A stretch of 33,968 nucleotides of DNA, from the NCBI GenBank assembly GCA_030692355.1, contig JAUYCF010000067.1, forward strand, positions 1 to 33,968. Reading direction: 5' to 3'. A program made the position numbers and the translations under genes. The notes under the pieces are model-generated. The model made no database searches, was not told where the DNA came from, and saw nothing but the letters and a program-made list of their open reading frames with translations. Each line of letters begins with the position of its first letter. Positions within the stretch are counted from its first letter, which is position 1. Of the stretch, positions 1 to 10,037 are shown one piece after another. This DNA is from Thiobacillus sp. Lineage in GTDB: Bacteria; Pseudomonadota; Gammaproteobacteria; Burkholderiales; Thiobacillaceae.

Positions 1-1
1 C

Positions 2-142
2 AAGGCCGGCCTGTCGCTGGTGTCCGCCGTGCGCCAGGTCAGCGCCGAACTGGCGCCGCCGCTGGTGCAGGAATTCCAGCTCATGCAGCACGAACAGCGC
101 CTCGGCGTCAGCCTCGACGATACGCTGGAGAACCTGACCCAA
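2..142 (+). pseudogene. Type II secretion system F / TadB-TadC-like protein, 3' truncated by IS
   Basis: Reading from base 2, the frame gives about 46 residues of the soluble helical domain of the T2SS-F family (TadB, TadC, GspF). The pattern is G-L-S-x3-A-x10-P-L-x-x-E-F, followed by L-G-V-S-L-x-x-T-L-E-N-L. In the family this stretch is followed by an arginine-rich turn and membrane helices. Here the homology stops at base 141, exactly where the terminal inverted repeat of an IS begins. The frame then runs on into IS sequence to a stop at 383-385. The 5' end lies outside the window. The missing 3' part is not found beyond the IS, so the gene looks inactivated by insertion plus deletion. The exact subfamily (TadB or TadC) cannot be fixed from this piece. 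Confidence 0.6.
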
Positions 143-1642
143 TACTGTTCGTTTAGTCAGAAATCGCCTATATTTCAGCCATTGCCCCCTCGGGAGTGGA
201 AATGGCACGTACCAAAGCGGTATTGGGAGTCGGAGCACGGCTCAGCGACTACCTTAGCGCCAGCCTGCTGGCGCGTGTTTATCCAACAGAACGGGTTGAG
301 CAGATACTCGATGAACAAGGCGTCAACAGCCAACGCATCCGCAGCCTGCCGGCTTCCGTCACAGCGTACTACTGCATGGCTTTGAGCTTGTACCCCGAGG
401 CGGCTTACGAGGAAGTCTTTGCCGTCATCGCCCAGGGGTTGGCCTGGGCGCACGGTGGAACCGCCGCACCGAGCGTCGCCAAATCCTCCATCAGCGCCGC
501 GCGTAGCAAATTGGGCGTGGCGCCGCTGAAAGAGCTGCATCGACGTAGCTGCCTGCCACTAGCTGACGCGCAGCGGCAACCCGAAGCCTTTTATGCCGGA
601 TTGCGCCTGGTTGCCATTGATGGCAGCAACTTCGAAGTGCCGGACGAAGCAGCCAATGCGGCCGCGTTCGGCTATCCGGGCAGCCGCACCGGCCACGCCG
701 CCTATCCGCAGGCGCAATGTGCGGTGTTGGTGGAGTGTGCCAGCCACGCCATCCTTGGCGCAAATCTGGGGGCTTACCGCAGCGCCGAGTGGACCATATG
801 CAAACCCCTGCTGTCGCATTTGGATGCCACCATGCTGTGCATGGCGGATCGCGGCTTCAATGGCTATCGTTACTGGCAAGCAGCGCGCAACACCGGCGCG
901 CAACTGCTGTGGCGCTGCGCCTCCAACCGGCAATTGCCGGTGGTCACACCGCTGCCGGACGGCTCGTATCTCTCCGTTATCTACCCCGACGTAAAATCCC
1001 GTCGCACCCAGCAGGATGGAATCACGCTGCGCGTGATTGAATACAGTTTGCCTGGAATGCCCGAGGCGCAGGCGCGTTACCGGCTTCTCACCACCTTGCT
1101 CGACCCTGAGCGGGCACCCGCACTGGAGCTGGCTACGCTCTATCACCAGCGTTGGGAGGTAGAGGCAGTGTTCGACGAGTTGAAAACGCATTTGCAACAG
1201 CGTCGTCGGGTGCTGCGCAGCAAGACGCCCGATGGGGTTCGGCAGGAGTTCTATGGCTGGGTATTGGCGCATTACGCGGTGTGTTGGTTGATGTACCGGG
1301 CTGCCGATGCGCATCGCCTCAAACAGCGAAGTTTGTCGTTTACCGGGCATGTCCAGCTCATGCGACGCGCCCAACCCCGCTCCGTGGCATTTCCCCCCAA
1401 CGCGCCCCCGGTTGCGAAGGTGTTGGTTCAATGAGCTGCTGCGCGAGGCATCAAGATTGCGCTGTGTCAGCAGTCGTGGCTGGTCGAAGCCTCGAATGGT
1501 CAAGCGACGACATTCACCCTATGCCAGTCACGCCCGTCCAAGACCCCGAAGCCACAGAGGTGACCGCACCCCGGCTCTGCTTGACCCGATACCCTTGTCA
1601 AAGCGGTGGGGTGTCACACATGCAGTCTAAACGAACAGTATT
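141..1642 (+). mobile_element. IS4-family insertion sequence, 1502 bp
   Basis: Bases 141-156 and 1627-1642 are perfect 16-bp terminal inverted repeats (AATACTGTTCGTTTAG at the left end). They enclose a single transposase gene in the same orientation, and the natural transposase stop (1628-1630) lies inside the right repeat. Length, ends and the DDE enzyme fit an IS4-family element. The 13 bases on each side show no target-site duplication, and the gene interrupted on the left does not continue on the right. This suggests that an adjacent deletion or recombination followed insertion. Confidence 0.88.
202..1434 (+). CDS. IS4-family DDE transposase, C-terminus frameshifted
   Basis: This enzyme cuts and joins the IS ends. 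It has an IS4-type N-terminal domain (about residues 1-110) followed by an RNase H-like DDE domain. The first Asp is in VAIDGSNF, the second in CMADRGFNGY, and the Glu is in the Y-(2)-R-(3)-E-(6)-K signature YHQRWEVEAVFDELK. ATG 202 is preferred to GTG 196 because GGGAG at 192-196 is well placed for it. The frame stops at 1434, but the next frame carries the usual basic C-terminus of this group (W-F-N-E-L-L, then K-P-R-M-V-K-R) down to the stop at 1630. Removing one C from the C6 run at 1393-1398 joins the two. The catalytic residues are all upstream of the shift, so activity is uncertain rather than excluded. Confidence 0.88.
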   Translation: MARTKAVLGVGARLSDYLSASLLARVYPTERVEQILDEQGVNSQRIRSLPASVTAYYCMALSLYPEAAYEEVFAVIAQGLAWAHGGTAAPSVAKSSISAARSKLGVAPLKELHRRSCLPLADAQRQPEAFYAGLRLVAIDGSNFEVPDEAANAAAFGYPGSRTGHAAYPQAQCAVLVECASHAILGANLGAYRSAEWTICKPLLSHLDATMLCMADRGFNGYRYWQAARNTGAQLLWRCASNRQLPVVTPLPDGSYLSVIYPDVKSRRTQQDGITLRVIEYSLPGMPEAQARYRLLTTLLDPERAPALELATLYHQRWEVEAVFDELKTHLQQRRRVLRSKTPDGVRQEFYGWVLAHYAVCWLMYRAADAHRLKQRSLSFTGHVQLMRRAQPRSVAFPPNAPPVAKVLVQ

Positions 1643-1731
1643 TGGTAAGGTCCTGGGCCACGAAGGCGAATGGGACTGCGCGAAGAAAACCACGCCTCCA
1701 CCCTCGAGGCTCTGCTACCCTCCACTCCGCC

Positions 1732-2772
1732 ATGCGACTCTCTCAACTCCGACAACGTCTACGCGATCTGGGCGCTGCCCCCTGTCATGAGGGGCGCGTG
1801 CTGCGGGCGTGGGTGCAGGGGCGCTCGCTCGACACCAAGCGGCGGCGTGCCGAAGACTTCCTTCCCCTGGCGGTGCGCAATGCGCTGCCTGGCCTGTTCG
1901 ACGAATTGCGCGGCTTGGCGCGGGTGCATTCCGAGCACGCCGGCGAGGATGGCTCGGCCCGCTTGCTGGTGGCGCTGGCGGATGGCCAGACGGTGGAGAG
2001 CGTGCTGCTGCCGCGCGACGGCGTGTGCGTGTCGACCCAGGTCGGTTGCGCGGTGGGCTGCGTGTTCTGCATGACCGGCCGCGCCGGCTTGCTGCGCCAG
2101 CTCTCCAGCGCGGAGATCGTCGCGCAGGTGGTGCTGGCCCGCAGCTGTCGCCCGGTGAAGAAGGTCGTGTTCATGGGCATGGGAGAGCCGGCCCACAATC
2201 TGGACAACGTGCTGGAGGCCATCGAGTTTCTCGGCGTGGAAGGCGGCATCGGCCACAAGAACCTGGTGTTTTCGACCGTCGGCGACCGGCGCGTGTTCGA
2301 GCGCCTGCCGCAGTCCACGGTGAAGCCTGCCCTGGCACTCTCCCTGCACACCACCGATGCCGACCTGCGCTGCCGTCTGCTGCCCAGGGCGCCCGACATC
2401 GCGCCGGCTGAACTGGTCGAACTGGGCGAGGCCTATGCCCGCCGCACCGGCTACCCGATCCAGTATCAGTGGACACTGCTCGAAGGGATCAACGACAGCG
2501 AGGCCGAACTGGACGGGATTACCCGACTGCTGGCCGGCAAGTACGCGGTGATGAACCTGATTCCCTACAACAGCGTCGAGGGCGTCGAGGGCTTCGACTT
2601 CCGGCGCCCAAGCTGGGAGCGGGCGGCCGGGATGGCGCGCAGCCTGCACCGGCGCGGCGTGCTCACCAAGCTGCGCCACTCCGCGGGGCAGGATGTGGAG
2701 GGCGGTTGCGGACAGTTGCGGGCGCGGGTGCCGGGCGTGGCTGTCGGTTTCTCGCCCGCTGGCTTGCCCTGA
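1732..2772 (+). CDS. RlmN/Cfr-family radical SAM RNA methyltransferase
   Basis: This 346-aa protein belongs to the family that methylates adenine C2 or C8 in RNA (23S A2503 and tRNA) with two SAM molecules and a 4Fe-4S cluster. The cluster motif C-x3-C-x2-C is at Cys106, Cys110 and Cys113. A G-M-G-E-P-x-H-N-L SAM-binding stretch follows, and the second catalytic Cys is near residue 326 in GGCGQL. It is shorter than canonical RlmN (about 370-380 aa), with a reduced N-terminal helical domain. It matches a betaproteobacterial RlmN-like paralogue group, so I do not assign the symbol rlmN. ATG 1732 gives the typical start, although no Shine-Dalgarno sequence is visible. The IS ends 89 bp upstream, so the native promoter may have been replaced. 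Confidence 0.85.
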   Translation: MRLSQLRQRLRDLGAAPCHEGRVLRAWVQGRSLDTKRRRAEDFLPLAVRNALPGLFDELRGLARVHSEHAGEDGSARLLVALADGQTVESVLLPRDGVCVSTQVGCAVGCVFCMTGRAGLLRQLSSAEIVAQVVLARSCRPVKKVVFMGMGEPAHNLDNVLEAIEFLGVEGGIGHKNLVFSTVGDRRVFERLPQSTVKPALALSLHTTDADLRCRLLPRAPDIAPAELVELGEAYARRTGYPIQYQWTLLEGINDSEAELDGITRLLAGKYAVMNLIPYNSVEGVEGFDFRRPSWERAAGMARSLHRRGVLTKLRHSAGQDVEGGCGQLRARVPGVAVGFSPAGLP

Positions 2773-2836
2773 CCCTGACGGCGCCGTATAGCCGATTGCT
2801 TTCTTTAACGTTGATCAGCAAGGAAGCAAGAACACC

Positions 2837-3442
2837 ATGGATCCGAAGATCGTTATCAGGAGCGAAACCGATGTCGATGTGGACGCGATAACCGATGGGA
2901 CCGTCGCCGCATTCAAGACTCTGGAGATCAGCAATCACACGGAGCAGTTCATCATCGCGGCACTACGCGCCGCCAGGGACCTCTCGGTATCGCTCGTCGC
3001 GGAGGTGGATGGCCGTGCGATCGGGCACATTGCTTTCTCTCCCGTGACCATTTCGGATGGCACCCGGAACTGGTACGGACTTGGACCGGTTTCGGTGTTG
3101 CCGGCGTATCAGCGGCAAGGCGTTGGCAAAGCCCTGATACGGGAAGGGCTGTCACGGCTGAAAGCCATGAATGCGCAAGGATGTTGTCTTGTTGGACATC
3201 CGGATTACTACCGGAAATTCGGCTTCACCAACATGCCGGGACTGGTGCTTGAGGGCGTGCCACAGGAGGTCTTCTTCGCGCTGTCTTTCGACGGTAAGCT
3301 CCGCAGGGCAGCGTCGCTTTCCATGAAGGATTCAAAGCGGATGGCCAGCAAGCGGGTGCAACCGGACCGGGCTAGCTCAGACACCTTTTTCGCCTGGGCG
3401 TGTCCGGGATCAAACGGTGTGCGTCGTAATGGAATTCGCTGA
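2837..3442 (+). CDS. GNAT family N-acetyltransferase (YhbS-like), frameshifted near C-terminus
   Basis: This is an acetyl-CoA dependent N-acyltransferase of the YhbS-like group with unknown substrate. The acetyl-CoA pyrophosphate loop is Q-R-Q-G-V-G-K-A-L at about residues 94-102, and the family motifs GHPDYYRKFGF and GLVLEGVP follow. After F-D-G-K-L (about residue 155) the open frame is unlike the family and adds a basic tail to 201 aa. A different frame starting at 3301 encodes the expected ending (P-Q-G-S-V-A-F-H-E-G-F-K-A-D-G) and stops at 3373-3375. One missing base at about 3300 explains both facts. The intact protein would be about 179 aa. The core fold is complete, so residual function is possible. 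Confidence 0.8.
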   Translation: MDPKIVIRSETDVDVDAITDGTVAAFKTLEISNHTEQFIIAALRAARDLSVSLVAEVDGRAIGHIAFSPVTISDGTRNWYGLGPVSVLPAYQRQGVGKALIREGLSRLKAMNAQGCCLVGHPDYYRKFGFTNMPGLVLEGVPQEVFFALSFDGKLRRAASLSMKDSKRMASKRVQPDRASSDTFFAWACPGSNGVRRNGIR

Positions 3443-3509
3443 CCGTTCGCATCATCGCCGCGTGCATTGGAGCGTAGACTGTTCGTGCAACCCTGCATGA
3501 TGGAGAGTC

Positions 3510-4451
3510 ATGAAAGCTTCCTGGAAAGACAGCATCTACCTGCAACGGGAAGAGTTGGCGCGCATCCTGCGCGAGCCGATGGGGCAACTGGCCGGGCGTT
3601 GCGCGTCGGCATGGGGCGATTGCGCTGCGCTGGATGCGATTCTCGTGGAGCATTTCTCCAGCATTGAGCATTGCTCGTACCTGTACTGCATGGGAACTGA
3701 CGGTATCCAAATCAGCAACAACGTCGGCCAGCAGGGGATCGTGCCGGGACACCTCGGACGCGACCGCTCGCAACGCCCGTATATGAAGGAAGCAGTTCCG
3801 GCCTGGGGGTTTCTGCTCTCGGATGCGCACATCAGCTTGCTTGAACGCCGGCCTTCGCTTACGGCGCTCCAGGTCATGAGTCGGGATTCCCGGACGGTGG
3901 GCTATCTCGCGGCCGACTTCGACCTGCGCAATTTGCCGGTGACGTCTGAACTCTATGAAGAGCCCGGCTATTGGCGTCAGGTGAAAGGCGACCCGGCAAT
4001 CCGCGGCGCGGTGTTTCAGCAACACCGTGTGGAAAGTCCGATGGACCGCAATATGGACCAGGCGCTGGCGATCCTGGAGGAACTGCTGACGCAATGCGGC
4101 GTGTTTCAATGCCAGATCCACTTTTCCAGCAGCCAGGCCACGATCTGGACCGTTGAAGATCCGTTCCGTTATCGCATTCTGGATCATGAGGCCTTGAGCG
4201 ATCCGGACATCTGCCTGATCTATCCCACTCGCGATTACCCCTCCGATGCCGCGATCCCGCAGAACGATATCAAGCTGATTCTGAATGCCCTGAAGTCATT
4301 GCGCCTCACCGATCCGACTTTCTATCTGCGCATGGCCTCGATCAACATTTTCAATGGCATGGTCAGCGTGACTTTTTCATGTGATGGTTCACATTACATG
4401 CCGCACGTGGAGTTTCTGATGAAGGGCAATTCCTTTTGGTTCGGAGCCTGA
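3510..4451 (+). CDS. PDC (Cache-like) sensor domain protein
   Basis: A 313-aa protein without an evident signal peptide or membrane helix. Residues about 30-170 resemble a PDC/Cache ligand-sensing domain: an N-terminal helix, a Y-L-Y-C-M-G-x-D-G strand, the R-D-R-S-x-R-P-Y-M motif typical of Cache domains, and a strand ending in D-F-D-L-R-N-L. The C-terminal half has no recognised output domain. The ligand and partner are unknown. The start at ATG 3510 is supported by GGAG at about 3500. The gene stands alone and ends in a strong terminator. Confidence 0.7.
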   Translation: MKASWKDSIYLQREELARILREPMGQLAGRCASAWGDCAALDAILVEHFSSIEHCSYLYCMGTDGIQISNNVGQQGIVPGHLGRDRSQRPYMKEAVPAWGFLLSDAHISLLERRPSLTALQVMSRDSRTVGYLAADFDLRNLPVTSELYEEPGYWRQVKGDPAIRGAVFQQHRVESPMDRNMDQALAILEELLTQCGVFQCQIHFSSSQATIWTVEDPFRYRILDHEALSDPDICLIYPTRDYPSDAAIPQNDIKLILNALKSLRLTDPTFYLRMASINIFNGMVSVTFSCDGSHYMPHVEFLMKGNSFWFGA

Positions 4452-4462
4452 CAAGGACCACA

Positions 4463-4486
4463 GGGGCAGCGTGAGCTGCCCCCTTT
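4463..4486 (+). terminator. Rho-independent terminator after the PDC-sensor gene
   Basis: GGGGCAGC at 4463-4470 pairs with GCTGCCCC at 4475-4482 around a GTGA tetraloop. It is followed by a short T run (4484-4486) and begins 11 bases after the stop codon. Confidence 0.85.
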
Positions 4487-4585
4487 CGCTTGCACTACAG
4501 TACTAAAACGGAATCAGGCATCGCCACCGGGAACCTGACGCACGTCTTGTGAAAAATCATCGCCTTTCATCGATTGAGGTGCTTC

Positions 4586-4963
4586 ATGCGGACAAAAATC
4601 ATTGTGTATGCTGCGCTGCTTTCGCTGGGGTTCGTCATCCCGGCTTGGGCCACTTCACGCACCCTGCCTGTGTCGCCGGCCCAGGAGAACGAAGCGCCGC
4701 TCATGAATGAACCCCGGCAAGAACGGGTTACGCCACCGGTGCCGCCGCGCGGCCAGATGCTTTATGAGAATCACTGCATGTCCTGCCACGAAAGCGTCGT
4801 TCACATCCGTGGCAACCGCCGTACCCGATCGCTGGCGGAACTGCGGGGGAGGGTGTCGCACTGGGCAAACGCTTTGCCATTGCGCTGGGGCAAGGAAGAA
4901 GTCGAGGAGGTGGTGACCCACCTCAACGATCATTATTACAAGTTCGAATCCCGCCAGAAATGA
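4586..4963 (+). CDS. Small periplasmic class I cytochrome c
   Basis: A 125-aa secreted monohaem cytochrome. The Sec signal peptide spans about residues 1-23 (K4 followed by an IIVYAALLSLGFVIPA core, cleavage likely after A-W-A). A proline-rich linker follows, and the haem-binding C-M-S-C-H is at Cys64, Cys67 and His68. No Met is clearly placed as the distal ligand; the C-terminal half is helical and ends E-V-V-T-H-L-N-D-H-Y-Y. ATG 4586 is chosen over TTG 4574 because GAGGTG at 4576-4581 is a good RBS and gives a normal signal peptide. It probably acts as a periplasmic electron carrier. Its partner is not shown by the context. Confidence 0.85.
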   Translation: MRTKIIVYAALLSLGFVIPAWATSRTLPVSPAQENEAPLMNEPRQERVTPPVPPRGQMLYENHCMSCHESVVHIRGNRRTRSLAELRGRVSHWANALPLRWGKEEVEEVVTHLNDHYYKFESRQK

Positions 4964-4998
4964 AACAAGCGCAATCGAGAGGATGTGCCGATGCGTCT

Positions 4999-5172
4999 TA
5001 GTAAGGACGGTGCCGTCCGCGCGTCTGGGAGCATTACAGTATTTGACGTTGATGTGCAGGATCAGCACATCGCACCAATGCGCGGGGTTGTTGAGCGCCC
5101 CGTTGACGATGTCGAACGGATAATCGACTACGGCGTAGATTTCGCCCTTCAAATGGGTCGAAGATTGCGAGG
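4999..5172 (-). pseudogene. Inverted N-terminal fragment of a betaproteobacterial hypothetical protein
   Basis: Read on the minus strand, this segment encodes a stretch containing H-L-K-G-E-I-Y-A-V-V and then N-P-A-H-W-C-D-V-L-I-L-H-I-N-V-K-Y-C. I recognise this from memory as the N-terminal domain of an uncharacterised betaproteobacterial family. The C-terminal signature of the same family lies immediately to the right but on the plus strand. An RBS (GAGAGG, 4977-4982) and ATG 4991 on the plus strand probably mark the original start, so this piece is inverted relative to both ends of its gene. The family middle section is missing. Breakpoints are estimated near 5000 and 5150. Confidence 0.55.
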
Positions 5173-5430
5173 AATCCACTGCCCGATGGCCGCCCTGTTT
5201 ATATCAATGGGGTTCGCGGCGTGGTGGAACGCAACACCATGCGCTATTACCTGGCCATCGATGCCTGTTTTGACGCGTTGACCACATCGCCCGAGGATCA
5301 GTTGGAGCAACGATTGCAGAAGTGGTATCACAGCGCGGAACAATACGCCCGCCAGCTGCATGAAGTCGAACGGGATGATTACCTCGACATGAAACGAAGG
5401 GAGTACCAGCGCCAGCAGGTTGCGCAATAG
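5152..5430 (+). pseudogene. C-terminal fragment of the same hypothetical protein
   Basis: The plus-strand frame from about 5152 to the stop at 5428-5430 reads D-G-R-P-V-Y-I-N-G-V-R-G, then V-V-E-R-N-T-M-R-Y-Y-L-A-I-D, and ends in a charged tail with Y-L-D-M-K-R-R-E-Y-Q. This is the characteristic C-terminus of the family whose N-terminal domain lies inverted just upstream. A stop at 5104-5106 closes the frame on the left, and no RBS precedes the first in-frame GTG or ATG. The piece is therefore probably not translated as such. Family membership is from memory; the conflicting orientation is read directly from the sequence. Confidence 0.6.
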
Positions 5431-5517
5431 TTTCGGTGACTGCCTTGCTGGCCGCGTGTCGGGGAAGGCGAACGGCGCTTGAGCCGCGCCGCCCGGCAGG
5501 AATAGTCGGACCCCGCC

Positions 5518-7866
<2,349 letters not shown>

Positions 7867-8078
7867 GGTTCGGTCTGCTGAATGGTTCGGCCTCCGTGTC
7901 GCGAGGCCGATGGGTGAAGGGTACGGGTTGCGCATTATGCCGAATATCCTCAAAGCAGCGCACCACCTCTTCCAACCATTTACCCGGCAAAAAATGGGAT
8001 CATTGATCCATCCACCTGGGCTGAAACCTGCCCCGGCCTCCTCACAAACCGAAATAAACCCTTTCTATATCGATCGAT

Positions 8079-8507
8079 ATGAGCAACAACACTGTCCGCG
8101 CCCGACTGTCCCTCTCGTTCAAGGGCGAGACCTATGAACTCGATTCCGTCATCGACCTGGATGGATGTCTCGACGCGTCTGGCGAGGCGCCCGATTTCCA
8201 CCGGCTACTGGCCAGGGCGGCGGGGATCGATCCCTACTCGTACCTGTATGAAGTGCTGGAGACGCACGAGATCGCGTTCTCGGATGCCGCGGGTGTCGCG
8301 GCGCGAAGCTGTTGCGATGGCCGGTTCGACTGGACCCGATTCGAGCAGGAGCGGCGCGAGGAACAGGATTGGCAAGTTGTCAGGGCCATCGCGCAGCGGA
8401 TGCTGGGTGCGCGCGACCTGGACGCAGATCCGGACCTGTGGGCGGCCCTGCTGGCAGCGTACCGGGTGGGGAAGGCGAGCGGACTGAAACAGCCGGGGCC
8501 GAGTTAA
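8079..8507 (+). CDS. Conserved hypothetical protein, 142 aa
   Basis: A soluble, acidic protein with no signal peptide or membrane segment. The N-terminal part reads like a beta-rich domain (A-R-L-S-L-S-F-K-G-E-T-Y-E-L-D-S-V-I-D-L-D). The rest is helical with several Trp and Arg residues. I recognise no catalytic motif. ATG 8079 has only a weak upstream RBS. The stop overlaps by 4 bases the stop of the convergent EAL/HDOD gene, and tex is divergent on the other side. High third-position GC and a well-formed soluble protein support it being real. Confidence 0.7.
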   Translation: MSNNTVRARLSLSFKGETYELDSVIDLDGCLDASGEAPDFHRLLARAAGIDPYSYLYEVLETHEIAFSDAAGVAARSCCDGRFDWTRFEQERREEQDWQVVRAIAQRMLGARDLDADPDLWAALLAAYRVGKASGLKQPGPS

Positions 8508-9766
8508 CGCGGCGCGCCTGCTGGCGCAGCAGGCTCGGCTGTCGGCGCCACTTCGCTGGTCAGCTCCTCGGCCCAGGCAAGCGATTGCAGCTGGGCGAGA
8601 TTGACCTCTTCCGGGCTGGAGGCAATTTCGCCGGCGTAGCGGGCGATTTGCCCGAAATCGCCGCGCTCCGACGCTTCGGAGAGTTTGAGGAAGGGCGCAT
8701 AGGGCCCGGTCTGGTGGACCAGCGCCTGAACGATGGGGTCGGGCATGGGCAACTGTTCGAGCAGATAGGCGAGGGGGATTCCCATCAGCGGTTCGGCCAG
8801 GGAAAACAGCCCGGTCATGAACAGCTCGTCCTGAGCCTCGCGGTTGAGCCGGGATTGGCCGAGCAGTTCGCACAGGCGCCCGCGCGTGACGGCTGTCCGT
8901 GCCAGCAGGGCGTTGGTTGGCGTCGGGTTGGCGGTGATCAGCAGCAGCGCCAGCCAGCGATAAAGCGTCTTCAGTCCGATCTGGGTCAGGGCCTGGCGCA
9001 CGGTGTGGACGTGCTGCCGCAGGCCCGAGGCGGCGGAATTGGCGTAGCGCAACAGACGCAGGGTCAGGGCGGCATTGCGGCGCAAGGGCTCTTCGATCTC
9101 GCCCAGGTCTTCGCAGATCCGAACTTTGTTCATCAGGTCAAGAACCGCCAGCTGACCCGGCTGGATGGCCTTGTTGGCGAGATTCTCCGGGCGGGCGAAA
9201 TAATAGCCCTGAAAATACTGGATGCCGCTGTCGCGGCAGAGGTCGAACATCTCGCGGGTTTCGACCTTTTCGGCGATGAACTGGCCGCTGAAGTTGAGCC
9301 GGATGTGCGCGATGATTTCCACGGTCTTTTCGGGAGGCTGCTCGAGCATGTCGAGCTTCACGAAGTCGATCATCGGCAACAGAGGGCGGTATTCATCCAG
9401 GCAGACGAAATCATCCAGGGCAAAGCGGTAGCCGAGCTGCCGGAGTTCCCGGATGCGGGCGATCAGCACCGGGGTGACCGGTACGGTCTCGAGGATTTCG
9501 TAGACGACGTGGTGAGGCGGGAGCAGGCAGACGAAGTCGCTCATCAAGGTGGCTTCGTCCAGATTGATGAAGGCGAGCTTGCCCTGCAGCAGCCAGTCGG
9601 ATCCGAGACAGAGGGTGCTGCTGATAACCTCGACGCCGGCTTGCAGCTGACTGGTGATCTGGGCCGAGACGGAAGCCAGCGATTGCCTGAACAGGAGCTC
9701 GTAGGCAAACAGGCGATGTTCGGCATCGACGATGGGTTGACGTGCGAGAAAGGTTTCCTTGCCCAT
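8504..9766 (-). CDS. EAL-like / HDOD domain signalling protein (YuxH type)
   Basis: A 420-aa cytoplasmic signalling protein. Residues about 1-205 form a degenerate EAL domain: the EAL position reads Y-E-L-L-F, and later motifs L-D-D-F and E-K-V-E-T are partly kept. It is therefore probably a non-catalytic c-di-GMP-type or protein-binding module. Residues about 210-400 form an HDOD domain (L-R-L-L-R-Y-A-N-S-A, then G-L-K-T-L-Y-R-W). Such proteins are usually adaptors in stress, motility or c-di-GMP networks. ATG 9766 has a clear GAGGAG RBS. The tail is Ala/Pro-rich. Confidence 0.9.
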   Translation of the reverse strand: MGKETFLARQPIVDAEHRLFAYELLFRQSLASVSAQITSQLQAGVEVISSTLCLGSDWLLQGKLAFINLDEATLMSDFVCLLPPHHVVYEILETVPVTPVLIARIRELRQLGYRFALDDFVCLDEYRPLLPMIDFVKLDMLEQPPEKTVEIIAHIRLNFSGQFIAEKVETREMFDLCRDSGIQYFQGYYFARPENLANKAIQPGQLAVLDLMNKVRICEDLGEIEEPLRRNAALTLRLLRYANSAASGLRQHVHTVRQALTQIGLKTLYRWLALLLITANPTPTNALLARTAVTRGRLCELLGQSRLNREAQDELFMTGLFSLAEPLMGIPLAYLLEQLPMPDPIVQALVHQTGPYAPFLKLSEASERGDFGQIARYAGEIASSPEEVNLAQLQSLAWAEELTSEVAPTAEPAAPAGAPR

Positions 9767-10037
9767 CCGGCGCTCCTCGAAAAACTTGTTATGTATTTGT
9801 CATGCAGGCGCAGCATATCAGCTCAACCCGACCAAGGTGAGCTGGGGCCGTAAAGACGGCAGGGTGACTGGCACCCTGCCTGTTTACATCAAGGTTTGGC
9901 TTCGGTAGCCAGGGCGCTTGCTGCGATGGTGGAAACTGCCCCGGCAGTTGTTCCGCCTGCACTGGCGTGCGGCCGTCCTGGCGATCGCCAAATCCTGCTT
10001 GAGATAATATGCGCCGACAGGACAACTCAAGCACGCA
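9767..10037. other. Divergent intergenic region with a stable hairpin
   Basis: This stretch separates the EAL/HDOD gene (minus) from the HPP-CBS gene (plus) and holds no convincing ORF. GGCAGGGTG at 9858-9866 pairs perfectly with CACCCTGCC at 9872-9880 (5-nt loop), followed by TGTTT. This looks like a weak plus-strand terminator, but no gene reads into it. It could be an attenuator or the end of a short untranslated RNA, or chance. Confidence 0.4.

Noticed and set aside
8504-9766. Active c-di-GMP phosphodiesterase
   Set aside because: The EAL motif is degenerate (Y-E-L-L-F) and the HDOD domain follows; this class is usually non-catalytic.
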